Shown piece by piece: positions 1-8,221 of a stretch of DNA of 64,000 nucleotides. Source of the stretch: Williamsia sp. GTDB taxonomy: Bacteria; Bacteroidota; Bacteroidia; Chitinophagales; Chitinophagaceae. The translations under genes were made by a program, and so were the position numbers. Each line of letters starts with the position of its first letter. Position 1 is the first letter of the stretch. The stretch is taken from NCBI GenBank assembly GCA_015069695.1, contig JADCRZ010000020.1, forward strand, positions 1-64,000. Reading direction: 5' to 3'. Under the pieces are notes generated by a model. The model made no database searches and was not told the DNA's origin. It saw nothing but the letters and a program-made list of their open reading frames with translations.

Positions 1-111
1 CTTTTTTTGAAGAAAAATCTTCAAAGAATTGTTTCCCTTTCCCACGTGATCAAAGGCTCTTAAAACCCCTGTTTTGCTAATTGTCGAAGAGCTGTTTTTT
101 GATTGGGGTTG

Positions 112-143
112 CAAAGCTAAGAGGCTTTGCAATTGCCTCCAAA
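112..143 (-). promoter_or_regulatory. Sigma-A type promoter firing leftward
   Basis: On the minus strand a TTTG (-33) box at 140-143 is followed after 20 bases by TAGCTTTG at 112-119, which fits the Bacteroidota consensus TTTG/TAnnTTTG. It would transcribe a gene lying left of the window. The -7 box lies inside a short palindrome, TTGCAAAG and CTTTGCAA at 109-116 and 125-132, which may be an operator or chance. Confidence 0.45.
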
Positions 144-367
144 TAATCCTTGATCCATTAACAAAATTTTGATCTTCAACCCCGTCTGCAAAGAACTTCT
201 TAGAACAAACCCCATTTTCGTAAGGGGGTGTAAAATTAATACAGATCATTACATCTGCCAAATCTTTCCTTGAGATATCATTTAAAAAACGAACGGGGAA
301 AACTCGTTGTAGAACCTCCCAAAAAACGGGGAGAATTAAAAGAACTTATTCGCTGTAAATGCGGGTG

Positions 368-398
368 CAAATGTAGGCGCATTTTTGGAAAAAGCAAA
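368..398 (-). promoter_or_regulatory. Second sigma-A type promoter firing leftward
   Basis: On the minus strand TTTG at 395-398 is followed after 19 bases by TACATTTG at 368-375, again the Bacteroidota -33/-7 pair. With the promoter at 112-143 it implies that a leftward gene beyond the window has two promoters and a long leader. Confidence 0.5.
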
Positions 399-959
399 CC
401 TATACATTAAAAAAATCAGAATTTATTTCTTCCCGCCCTGGCCTCCTTGTTCATACTTCTTTATACCTGCTCACAAAAAATCAACCCTATACGGATAGGA
501 ATGCAGAAAGAAGCCCGTCCCCTACAAAAGGAAAGTCTGCTGCTCCGTATATAATACCGGACTGGAACTGATTTGCATACAATCAACAGACGGATGCCCT
601 TTCTCCTTGGTTTTCTGATCCGCCATAGGCAATTGCTCACCGCTGACACAAAAACAGCCGCTCCAGCAACAAACCCTATTTTTATCTGAAAGAATTTAAT
701 TTTTTTTATGTATTACATTTAGTAATTTCGCACGCTCAAAATCATGCCGTAACATGATATCATACCTGCGAGCTTTTTTCCCGCCATCCCGGTTGAATCC
801 TCTGCAAATTCTCTTGTCCTGGTTTGTATTATGTTGCTTAAACGATTTGTCTACAGGTACACTAAAAATAAACCCATCTGTTCTAAAACGCTAAACAAGC
901 CCCTCTTCGTTACAACAAGGAAAGCTATTCGTTTCTAACAGCCGGTTCAAGAAAAAAAT
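399..959. other. Non-coding stretch upstream of queA
   Basis: No convincing gene is seen. A minus-strand frame at 461-649 has no family features. A TAATTTCG box near 722 could be a weak -7 element for queA, but no clear TTTG -33 box precedes it. Confidence 0.4.
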
Positions 960-2009
960 ATGAAATTATCACAGTTTAAATTTGATCTCCCCTTAAACCT
1001 TATTGCCCAAACTCCGGCGAAAAAAAGAGAAGACAGCCGCATGATGGTTGTCAACCGCCAGACCGGGCAAATGGAAAATAAACATTTCCGCAACATACTT
1101 GACTATTTTGATGATAAAGACGTCTTTGTTGTCAACAATACAAAAGTGTTTCCTGCCCGCATGTACGGCCGCAAAGAAAAGACCGGTGCGAAAATCGAAG
1201 TGTTCCTGCTCCGCGAGCTGAACAAACCCAACCGCCTCTGGGATGTGATCGTTGACCCGGCCAGAAAAATCAGGGTCGGTAACAAGCTCTACTTCGGCGA
1301 CAGCGATGAACTGGTTGCAGAAGTGATCGACAACACCACCAGCCGTGGCCGCACCATCCGCTTTTTATGGGAGGGAACCGACGAAGAATTCCGCCAGATG
1401 CTCGAACACCTGGGCGAAACACCCCTTCCCAAATACATCAAAAGAAAACCCGACGAAGAAGACAAGGAAAGATACCAGACCGTATATGCCAAACACGAAG
1501 GTGCAGTAGCCGCGCCCACAGCAGGCCTCCATTTCAGCCGTGAGCTGATCAAACGCCTGGAAATAAAAGGCATCCGCTTCGCTGAAATCACCCTCCACAC
1601 CGGACTGGGAACATTCCGTCCTATAGAAGTGGAAGACCTGAGCAAACACAAGATGGATGCTGAGTACTACCTGATAGAAGAACACGATTGCAAAATCGTG
1701 AACAAGGCAAAAGTGGATGGCAAAAGAATTTGCTCCATCGGCACCACCACCATGCGGGCCCTGGAATCTTCCTTCACCGCCGAAAGACTCCTGAAACCTT
1801 CCGAAGGCTGGACCAACCATTTTATTCACCCCCCGTACAAATTCAACATCGCAGACTCCCTGGTAACCAATTTCCACCTTCCAAAGACCAGTCTGCTCAT
1901 CATGACCTGCGCATTTGCCGGTTATGAGCTGACCATGGAAGTGTATAAAAAAGCGATCAAGGATAAATACCGCTTCTTTAGCTATGGCGATGCCATGCTG
2001 ATCATCTAA
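960..2009 (+). CDS. queA: S-adenosylmethionine:tRNA ribosyltransferase-isomerase
   Basis: QueA transfers and isomerises the ribosyl moiety of S-adenosylmethionine onto 7-aminomethyl-7-deazaguanine in tRNA, giving epoxyqueuosine at the wobble position. The 349-residue product has the usual family length and is collinear with it: the N-terminus [20 protein letters not shown], the [14 protein letters not shown] segment near residue 60, the [11 protein letters not shown] motif near residue 185, the [12 protein letters not shown] motif near 213, the [11 protein letters not shown] motif near 262, and the C-terminal [12 protein letters not shown]. The ATG follows an A-rich stretch rather than a Shine-Dalgarno site. 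It stands alone and is closed by a strong hairpin at 2061-2108. Confidence 0.97.
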   Translation: MKLSQFKFDLPLNLIAQTPAKKREDSRMMVVNRQTGQMENKHFRNILDYFDDKDVFVVNNTKVFPARMYGRKEKTGAKIEVFLLRELNKPNRLWDVIVDPARKIRVGNKLYFGDSDELVAEVIDNTTSRGRTIRFLWEGTDEEFRQMLEHLGETPLPKYIKRKPDEEDKERYQTVYAKHEGAVAAPTAGLHFSRELIKRLEIKGIRFAEITLHTGLGTFRPIEVEDLSKHKMDAEYYLIEEHDCKIVNKAKVDGKRICSIGTTTMRALESSFTAERLLKPSEGWTNHFIHPPYKFNIADSLVTNFHLPKTSLLIMTCAFAGYELTMEVYKKAIKDKYRFFSYGDAMLII

Positions 2010-2060
2010 AGAAAATTTTCCCTCTCTGCCCGCACATGCGCGAGACAGAAAATTTATTGT

Positions 2061-2108
2061 AAACCCTTCTGCAAACAAAACAGCAATGAGCTGCTTGCAG
2101 AAGGGTTT
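2061..2108 (+). terminator. Hairpin after queA
   Basis: A 14-bp perfect stem (2061-2074 with 2095-2108) has a second small stem CAGC/GCTG in its loop. It ends in TTTT, and its left arm starts after a T-rich stretch, so it could end transcripts from either side. Confidence 0.6.
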
Positions 2109-2169
2109 TCCGCTGAAATGCGGGTCTCCGCTACATCGCAACGGTATGCTGCCCGCATGTAACCAACAG

Positions 2170-2186
2170 GGTTAACCGCTCGTTAA
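2170..2186 (-). promoter_or_regulatory. Candidate two-component regulator site A
   Basis: On the minus strand this reads TTAACGAGCGGTTAACC: two TTAAC half-sites 11 bp apart. It matches 15 of 17 bases with site B at 5993-6009. It lies 49 bases upstream of the GH18-CE4-GT2 gene. A direct repeat at one helical turn is typical of OmpR-family binding sites; assignment to the regulator at 7405-8118 is inference. Confidence 0.45.
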
Positions 2187-2234
2187 GGGCCCGCCACCCC
2201 ATTAATCTTTTGGGAATTTTGTGGTCACTGTACC

Positions 2235-5200
2235 ATGAACCCCGTTTCCGCACAACAGATATTTCAAACAAATTCCCATGGCCGCTGGCTCACACTTAAA
2301 TGGGCATCCCGTTTTTTTCTCCTGCTTGCCCTGCTTGCAGTAGGCATTCTAGTTATCACACTGGCAAAGGACTACACGCCTTCCCTGCCCCGTCTGAAAA
2401 ATCAGCAGTACAAAAAAGCCCTGACGGCTTCTTCTTATGTGTCTAAAAACAGCCTGATCGCCCGTCAGTACGGCGGATACAGGCGGTTTATGACCCGGCT
2501 GAACGGGCCTGTTCCGGCCCTGGCTCACAAGGGCCATGCACATCAACAACCGGCAGTTTCTCTCAACACCGCACTAGACTCGACCAACCCGCTCTTCAAT
2601 CAATTTCCCTGTGGTATCCGCTCCGCATTTTATGTAACCTGGGATCCGCAATCGTTTTATTCCTTGCAGCGGAATATCTCCCGGCTCAACCTGGTGATCC
2701 CGGAATGGATGTTCCTCGATCCGGTTGCAGATACCCTCAAAATCCAAAAAGATGACAGGGCTTTTCAGGTGATGAAAAAAGCCGGCGTGAAGATCATGCC
2801 CATTCTCTCCAACAACTTCAACGAAGTGTTCAGGGGCGATGTGGTAAATCGCATTATCAACAACAAAGAAAAACGGGAACGCCTGATCAACGGGGTCCTG
2901 AACGAGCTGGAGAAAAATAATTTTATCGGCGTCAATGTCGATTTTGAAGAACTTGATCAAGAATCAGACAGATCACTGATCGCATTTCAAAAGGAGCTGT
3001 ATACCAGGCTGCATGCACATCACCTGCTGGTGACGCAGGAAGTGGTTCCGTTTAACGAAGACTACAATTACAAAGAGCTGTCAAAATACAATGATTATAT
3101 TTTTCTCATGGCCTATGATCAGTTTTCTGATCAAACAGCTCCGGGCCCTATCTGCGACCAGCACTGGATCGAAGCCGCTGTAGATGAAGCTGCCAGGAAA
3201 ATACCTGCTTCCAAGATCATCCTTGACCTTGCTGCTTACGGATACGATTGGCCAAAGGGGAGCGAAGGAGAATCGGTGACCTACCAAAAAGCCCTCCAAA
3301 TAGCCCGCGATGAAGAGGGCACCATTGCTTTCAACAACGACACATACAACCTGGGCTTCACCTATACAGATGACAACAAGGTTCCCCATACCGTCTACTT
3401 TACAGATGCAGCCACCAGCTTCAATACCATGCGGTTTGCCACTGAATACGGACTGGCAGGTGTAGGCCTGTGGAGACTGGGCTCGGAAGACAGCCGCATT
3501 TGGGAGTTCTACAACGAAGACATGCGCAAACAAGCCCTGCAGCAATTTGACTTTACCCGGTTCAGAAGCGTGCAGTCGTCTGATGATGTGGATTACAGCG
3601 GCGAAGGAGAAGTGCTTGACATTATCGCAACACCTACAAACGGCCGAATCACGCCCGAGCTGGACCAGGAAGACATGCTGATCAGTGAAGAACATTACGA
3701 CAGCCTGCCTTCTATGTTTGTTGTTCAGAAATACGGACAGGCCGATCAAAAGAAACTGGTACTCACATTTGACGATGGACCCGACCCGGTTTACACGCCA
3801 AAAATTCTCGACATCCTCAGCAAAGAGCATGTACCCGCTACTTTCTTCCTGGTCGGCATCAATGCAGAAGACAACATCCCACTTGTAAAAAGGATCTACC
3901 GCGAAGGACATGAAATCGGCAACCACACCTTTACCCATCCCAATGTAGCAAGGATTTGCCACAGCAGGGCCCTGCTTGAAATGGAATCGACCCGCCTGCT
4001 GCTTGAATGCATTACCGGCCACTCCACCATCTTATTCCGCGCTCCCTACAACGCAGATGCCGAACCGGAAAAGATGGAAGAGCTGCTGCCGGTGGCCATC
4101 GCGCGCACAAAGAACTACCTTGATATCGGTGAGTCGATCGATCCCGAGGACTGGAATCCGGGTGTTTCTGCCGATACCATTCTGCAAAGGATCATCCGCA
4201 GAAAACAAGAGCTTACAGATGCCGGCCTGGGTGGCAACATCATCTTGCTGCACGATGCAGGCGGTGAGAGCAGGGCCGCCACTGTTGCAGCCTTACCAAA
4301 GATTATCCGGTACTATAAACAACGGGGTTACCAGTTTACTACGGTAGCCGACATCCTGCACAAAAGCAAGAACGAGCTCATGCCGGAAGTTCCCAAAGGC
4401 AGCGGCTACTACCTGCTGGAAGCCAATTACTTCCTTGCTGAATTCGGCTACTGGGGCAGCCACATCCTTTTCTCCCTCTTTGTTGTATTTATAGTTTTGT
4501 CTGTACTGCGCATCCTATTCCTGGCTTTTCTTGCTACCCGGCAGCACATGCGGGAAAAAGAAGGGCTGCCTGTTGCTGCTGCAGCTTCCCTGTCCCCTGC
4601 CAGGCATCCCTTCCTGAGCGTGATCGTTCCCGCATACAACGAAGAAGTTAATGCGGTGGGTTCGCTGCACAACCTGCTGAAAACAGACTACCCGAATCTG
4701 GAGATCATTTTTGTGGACGATGGCAGCAAAGACCAGACTTATCAAAAAGTAAAACAGGCATTTACCGGCCACCCGCAGGTGCGCATATTCACCAAGCCCA
4801 ATGGCGGAAAAGCGTCTGCGCTGAACTATGGCATTCTTCAATCAGTGGCTGATTACGTGGTTTGTATAGATGCCGATACCAAGCTGCTGCCGGATGCCAT
4901 TTCAAAACTGATGGCTCATTTTATGGCAGCACAGGAAGAGGAGACAGACAAACCCCTGGGTGCGGTAGCAGGCAACGTAAAAGTGGGCAACAAGGTTAAC
5001 CTGCTCACGCATTGGCAATCGATCGAATACATCAGCAGCCAGAACTTTGACAGGAAAGCTTTTGCAGGGCTCAATGCCATCACCGTAGTGCCCGGGGCCA
5101 TTGGTGCATTTTACAAAAAGGCCATCCAGGATGCAGGCGGTTTTACCACCGATACCCTGGCCGAAGATTGTGACCTTACCATCCGCATCCTGCGCAACGG

Positions 5201-5741
5201 TTACCGGGTAGAGAACGAAAACGGGGCAATAGCCCTTACCGAAGCACCTGAAACGCTGGCCATGTTTATCAAACAACGCTTCCGCTGGAGCTTTGGCGTG
5301 ATGCAGACTTTCTGGAAACACCGGGACACGCTTTTGAAACGGCGGCACAAATGGCTGGGCTGGGCTGCGATGCCCAATATCCTGGTGTATCAGTACATCA
5401 TTCCCGCTGTTATTCCGCTGGCTGATTTGTTTATGCTGATCGGTATCCTGTCGGGCAATGGCAGTAAAATCCTTCTTTATTACACCGTATTTATGCTGAT
5501 CGATCTGCTGGTTGCGCTGCTGGCCTTCAGCTTTGAAAAGGAAAAGATCAGCAACCTGGTGTGGCTGATTCCGCAGCGGCTGGTATGGAGATGGCTGATG
5601 TGGTTTGTCTTGTACAAATCTTTTGTAAAGGCCATAAAGGGCGAATTCCAGAACTGGGGCGTACTCAAACGTACGGGCAATGTAAAGGATATCCTGCAGC
5701 CCCAGCAAACTTCCCCGGTTTATCACCCCAACATGGGCTAA
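2235..5741 (+). CDS. Three-domain polysaccharide enzyme: GH18, CE4 deacetylase, GT2 synthase
   Basis: This 1168-residue membrane protein joins three enzymes. After a membrane segment (about residues 25-45) comes a GH18-like glycosidase domain (about 125-430) with the acid cluster in GVNVDFEELD near residue 236 and FLMAYDQ. Next is a NodB/CE4 polysaccharide deacetylase (about 505-710) with TFDDGPD near 511, HTFTHP, RAPYN and LLHDAGG. A further membrane segment (about 748-768) leads to a processive GT2 glycosyltransferase (about 790-1050) with VIVPAYNEE, the DAD metal motif near 878, EDCD and QRFRW, then several C-terminal membrane segments. The set resembles a fused PgaB/PgaC-like machine that would polymerise, deacetylate and trim an N-acetylhexosamine polymer across the inner membrane. 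The product is not known. A candidate regulator site lies just upstream. Confidence 0.9.
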   Translation: MNPVSAQQIFQTNSHGRWLTLKWASRFFLLLALLAVGILVITLAKDYTPSLPRLKNQQYKKALTASSYVSKNSLIARQYGGYRRFMTRLNGPVPALAHKGHAHQQPAVSLNTALDSTNPLFNQFPCGIRSAFYVTWDPQSFYSLQRNISRLNLVIPEWMFLDPVADTLKIQKDDRAFQVMKKAGVKIMPILSNNFNEVFRGDVVNRIINNKEKRERLINGVLNELEKNNFIGVNVDFEELDQESDRSLIAFQKELYTRLHAHHLLVTQEVVPFNEDYNYKELSKYNDYIFLMAYDQFSDQTAPGPICDQHWIEAAVDEAARKIPASKIILDLAAYGYDWPKGSEGESVTYQKALQIARDEEGTIAFNNDTYNLGFTYTDDNKVPHTVYFTDAATSFNTMRFATEYGLAGVGLWRLGSEDSRIWEFYNEDMRKQALQQFDFTRFRSVQSSDDVDYSGEGEVLDIIATPTNGRITPELDQEDMLISEEHYDSLPSMFVVQKYGQADQKKLVLTFDDGPDPVYTPKILDILSKEHVPATFFLVGINAEDNIPLVKRIYREGHEIGNHTFTHPNVARICHSRALLEMESTRLLLECITGHSTILFRAPYNADAEPEKMEELLPVAIARTKNYLDIGESIDPEDWNPGVSADTILQRIIRRKQELTDAGLGGNIILLHDAGGESRAATVAALPKIIRYYKQRGYQFTTVADILHKSKNELMPEVPKGSGYYLLEANYFLAEFGYWGSHILFSLFVVFIVLSVLRILFLAFLATRQHMREKEGLPVAAAASLSPARHPFLSVIVPAYNEEVNAVGSLHNLLKTDYPNLEIIFVDDGSKDQTYQKVKQAFTGHPQVRIFTKPNGGKASALNYGILQSVADYVVCIDADTKLLPDAISKLMAHFMAAQEEETDKPLGAVAGNVKVGNKVNLLTHWQSIEYISSQNFDRKAFAGLNAITVVPGAIGAFYKKAIQDAGGFTTDTLAEDCDLTIRILRNGYRVENENGAIALTEAPETLAMFIKQRFRWSFGVMQTFWKHRDTLLKRRHKWLGWAAMPNILVYQYIIPAVIPLADLFMLIGILSGNGSKILLYYTVFMLIDLLVALLAFSFEKEKISNLVWLIPQRLVWRWLMWFVLYKSFVKAIKGEFQNWGVLKRTGNVKDILQPQQTSPVYHPNMG

Positions 5742-5754
5742 AAAAACGTTTATT

Positions 5755-5789
5755 GATAGAGCAACTGCTTAGAAGGCAGTTGCTCTATC
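5755..5789. repeat. tRNA-Arg-derived hairpin
   Basis: A perfect 14-bp stem (5755-5768 and 5776-5789) has a 7-base loop, 13 bases after the stop of the GT2 fusion gene, and may act as its terminator. On the minus strand 26 consecutive bases (5764-5789) are identical to bases 28709-28734 of the tRNA-Arg(UCU) gene, from the 3' part of the D-arm through the anticodon arm. Such a match is not expected by chance, so the hairpin appears to be built from tRNA sequence. Confidence 0.7.
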
Positions 5790-5874
5790 TTATTCTATCT
5801 AATTAACACGGTCATGCAGCTGATTTTGTACACTAAACTGAGGGAACTGAAAGGACAGATACGGCACAAAAAAA

Positions 5875-5896
5875 ACGTCGCTTTGAAAAGCGACGT
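5875..5896 (-). terminator. Intrinsic terminator reading leftward, possibly of a small RNA
   Basis: The perfect stem ACGTCGCTTT/AAAGCGACGT is followed, on the minus strand, by eight consecutive T residues: a textbook rho-independent terminator. No minus-strand gene lies to its right before 6125, so it may end a small RNA transcribed from about 5990. The other long stretch here, to 6124, holds regulator site B and no gene. Confidence 0.6.
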
Positions 5897-5992
5897 CTCA
5901 AACCTAAAGAACCCTCTATTTCTGAACCGAGATAAAAATTATTTGCTCTAAGGTGAAGAATCATACGAGAGGCACAAAGTTTTGCAGGTTGT

Positions 5993-6009
5993 TTAACGAC
6001 CGGTTAACG
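5993..6009 (+). promoter_or_regulatory. Candidate two-component regulator site B
   Basis: TTAACGACCGGTTAACG, two TTAAC half-sites 11 bp apart, lies 116 bases upstream of the sensor kinase gene. It agrees at 15 of 17 positions with both site A (2170-2186) and the core of the array at 8140-8156. Position and symmetry suggest autoregulation of the kinase/regulator pair. Confidence 0.5.
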
Positions 6010-6124
6010 TAAGGCAAGATAGGGTTGCAGTACTTTAATATTATTAATACATTGCTGTCAGAAGCTGGTAATCAGCTGCTGGCGAGAGAGTGATGGCAGA
6101 AAAATTGATTGGTTAATTCTTTTT

Positions 6125-7393
6125 ATGCGTTCAGCTACTTTAAAATGGATCATGCTGCTTTCCTCCCTCTTGGTTGTTATCATCATGGGAATACAGCTCT
6201 TCTGGCTCAACAAAATCTATTCATACGAACAAAAACAATTCAACGTCAACGTTGCCAAATGCATCCGGGGTTTGTATGACGACCTTGGGCTGGGTGATTA
6301 CCACATCGGCATGCCTCAAAAACCGATTATCACGCCTGATCCAAACACGTTTATCATTCCGATAGAAGCGATTCCACCCAAAGACACGCTGGCATCTTAC
6401 GCCAGCACCGAGCTGGTCGATTTTGATGTAATGGCCGACTGCTATATTTCTGTTTATGATAAAAACACCAGCCAGTTTGCTTACAGCACCTATCTGCCTG
6501 ATGCGGCATCCCGCCACCCGCTGGGGAGCGAGGTGGGACTCGGCCGGCCCCTCCCAAAGAACTTCAACTACATGCAGCTCTACTTCCCGCACCGCGAGCA
6601 GTATATCTTGAGCCAGCTCTTTATCTGGATCAGCGGCTCTATCCTGCTGTTGATGGCCCTGCTGGGCTTATCCGCCAGCCTGATGTATCTCTACCGCCAG
6701 AAAACGCTCAATGAAGTACAAAAAGACTTTGTCAACAATTTTACCCATGAGTTCAAAACACCGATCGCCGTTATAAAACTCGCCACGGATGTGCTGATCA
6801 ATCCGTCCATCGTTCAAAAACCTGACCGCCTGCTGGCTTATGCCAATATCATCAAACAACAAAACGAGCACCTGCAGCACCAGGTTGAACGGCTGCTCAA
6901 AACGGCCAATACCGATCAGCACAAGCTCAACCTTGAAAAAGAAAACTTTGACATCAGCGACCTGGTACGGGAAGTGCTGCGGCAGCTCGATCCGCTGATA
7001 AAGGAAAATGCTGCCCAGGTTGATTATGATGCAGACGACCAGGAGCTCAGGTTCACGGCCGATAAATCGCATCTTTCGATGGTGTTGGTGAACTTAATTG
7101 AAAATGCGATCAAGTATTCCATGAAGCCCCATGTGCTGATCAAAGCAACCGCTGATGAAGAGGGCTATTGCCTGTCGGTAAAGGACAATGGCGTGGGGAT
7201 CGAAAAAAAATACATTAAATTTTTATTCAAAAAATTTTTCCGTGTTCCCACCGGGAACGTTCACAATGTAAAAGGTTTTGGATTGGGACTGAACTTTGTA
7301 AAGCAGGTAGTAGATGCGCACCGGGGAAAAATCACCGTGAACAGCCTGCCCGGTATCGGTACCGAATTTAAAATTGTTTTACCCAAACATTAA
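6125..7393 (+). CDS. Sensor histidine kinase of the efflux operon
   Basis: A 422-residue membrane kinase. One membrane segment at about residues 8-28 is followed by a periplasmic sensing region of about 130 residues and a second segment at about 163-188. The H-box NFTHEFKTPIAVIKL holds the phosphorylated His near residue 207. The ATPase domain follows, with the N-box LVNLIENAIKYS, the G1 box DNGVGI and the G2 box KGFGLGLNFVK. It sits 11 bases ahead of its response regulator and in front of a metal-efflux operon, so a CusS/CzcS-like role in sensing metal or envelope stress is likely; the ligand cannot be read from the sequence. Confidence 0.92.
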   Translation: MRSATLKWIMLLSSLLVVIIMGIQLFWLNKIYSYEQKQFNVNVAKCIRGLYDDLGLGDYHIGMPQKPIITPDPNTFIIPIEAIPPKDTLASYASTELVDFDVMADCYISVYDKNTSQFAYSTYLPDAASRHPLGSEVGLGRPLPKNFNYMQLYFPHREQYILSQLFIWISGSILLLMALLGLSASLMYLYRQKTLNEVQKDFVNNFTHEFKTPIAVIKLATDVLINPSIVQKPDRLLAYANIIKQQNEHLQHQVERLLKTANTDQHKLNLEKENFDISDLVREVLRQLDPLIKENAAQVDYDADDQELRFTADKSHLSMVLVNLIENAIKYSMKPHVLIKATADEEGYCLSVKDNGVGIEKKYIKFLFKKFFRVPTGNVHNVKGFGLGLNFVKQVVDAHRGKITVNSLPGIGTEFKIVLPKH

Positions 7394-7404
7394 AATCTGG
7401 AATT

Positions 7405-8118
7405 ATGGAAGCAAAAGCAAAAGTGCTGCTGGCAGAAGATGACGCCGCCCTGGGTTTTGTGATCAAAGACAGCTTGCAGGAAGATGGATACCATGTGGTA
7501 TTGTGTACCGATGGCCAAACAGCCATTGATGTTTTTAAAAAGGGGGAATTTGATATCTGCCTGCTCGACGTCATGATGCCGCGCAAAGACGGTCTGGCAG
7601 TCGCGAAAAAGATCCGGCAGCAAACTGACCGGATACCCATTCTTTTTCTGACAGCCAAATCAATGGAAGAAGACAAGATCAAGGGTTTTCAAACCGGCGC
7701 CGATGATTATATCACCAAGCCGTTCAGCATGGCAGAACTGCTGCTGAGAATGGACGTGTTCCTAAGAAGAACAAAAAAAATGCACTCCGAGCAGATACAG
7801 GAATACGCCATCGGCTCGCTGCATTTTTCATATACGGATCTCAAGATTGTTTCAGCAGAGGGCGTGATCCCGATCACGCAAAAAGAAGCCGATCTGCTGC
7901 GCTTTCTCTGCCTGCACCCCAACAAGGTGCTGAGAAGGGAAGAAGTTTTGCTGAACGTATGGGGCAAGGATGATTATTTCCTCGGCAGAAGCATGGATGT
8001 GTTTATTACCAAGCTGCGCAAGCATTTTAAATCGGATCCTTCTGTTGTTTTGGAGACCATTCACGGAGTTGGTTTCCGCTTTAACGTACCCACGCTAAGC
8101 AACCAGGCTAAAGCCTGA
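7405..8118 (+). CDS. OmpR/PhoB-family response regulator
   Basis: A 237-residue DNA-binding regulator paired with the kinase upstream. The receiver domain (about residues 6-120) has the acidic pair in LLAEDDAA, the phospho-acceptor Asp near residue 55 in CLLDVMMPRKDG, the Thr in LFLTAKS and the Lys in TKPFS. The C-terminal winged helix (about 135-230) ends in the typical VLETIHGVGFRF. OmpR-family proteins bind direct repeats spaced by about one helical turn, and such repeats of TTAAC lie before the kinase gene, in the 100 bases after this gene and before the polysaccharide gene. That it controls all three is inferred. Confidence 0.93.
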   Translation: MEAKAKVLLAEDDAALGFVIKDSLQEDGYHVVLCTDGQTAIDVFKKGEFDICLLDVMMPRKDGLAVAKKIRQQTDRIPILFLTAKSMEEDKIKGFQTGADDYITKPFSMAELLLRMDVFLRRTKKMHSEQIQEYAIGSLHFSYTDLKIVSAEGVIPITQKEADLLRFLCLHPNKVLRREEVLLNVWGKDDYFLGRSMDVFITKLRKHFKSDPSVVLETIHGVGFRFNVPTLSNQAKA

Positions 8119-8129
8119 TTATCATCAGC

Positions 8130-8176
8130 TTAAAGCGCCTTAACCCCCGGTTAACGTATGTTAATCGGCACTTAAC
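8130..8176 (+). promoter_or_regulatory. Phased TTAA half-site array ahead of the efflux operon
   Basis: Five TTAAC-like elements start at 8130 (TTAAA), 8140, 8151, 8161 (TTAAT) and 8172, with spacings of 10, 11, 10 and 11 bp, so all lie on one face of the helix. The pair at 8140-8156, TTAACCCCCGGTTAACG, is the third copy of the motif at 2170 and 5993. It lies 46-92 bases before the TolC-like gene. It looks like a multi-dimer binding region for the regulator just upstream. Confidence 0.5.
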
Positions 8177-8221
8177 CAAAAGAGGTAACAGTTTTGTGCT
8201 GTAATAGGAAACCTCTTAAGA

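Noticed and set aside
1365-2141. Long antisense frames over queA and other core genes
   Set aside because: They are mirror frames of well-identified genes with the codon bias of the sense strand and no family features.
5755-5789. Second tRNA-Arg gene
   Set aside because: Only the D-arm end and anticodon arm are present; acceptor and T-arms are missing and the sequence forms a simple hairpin.
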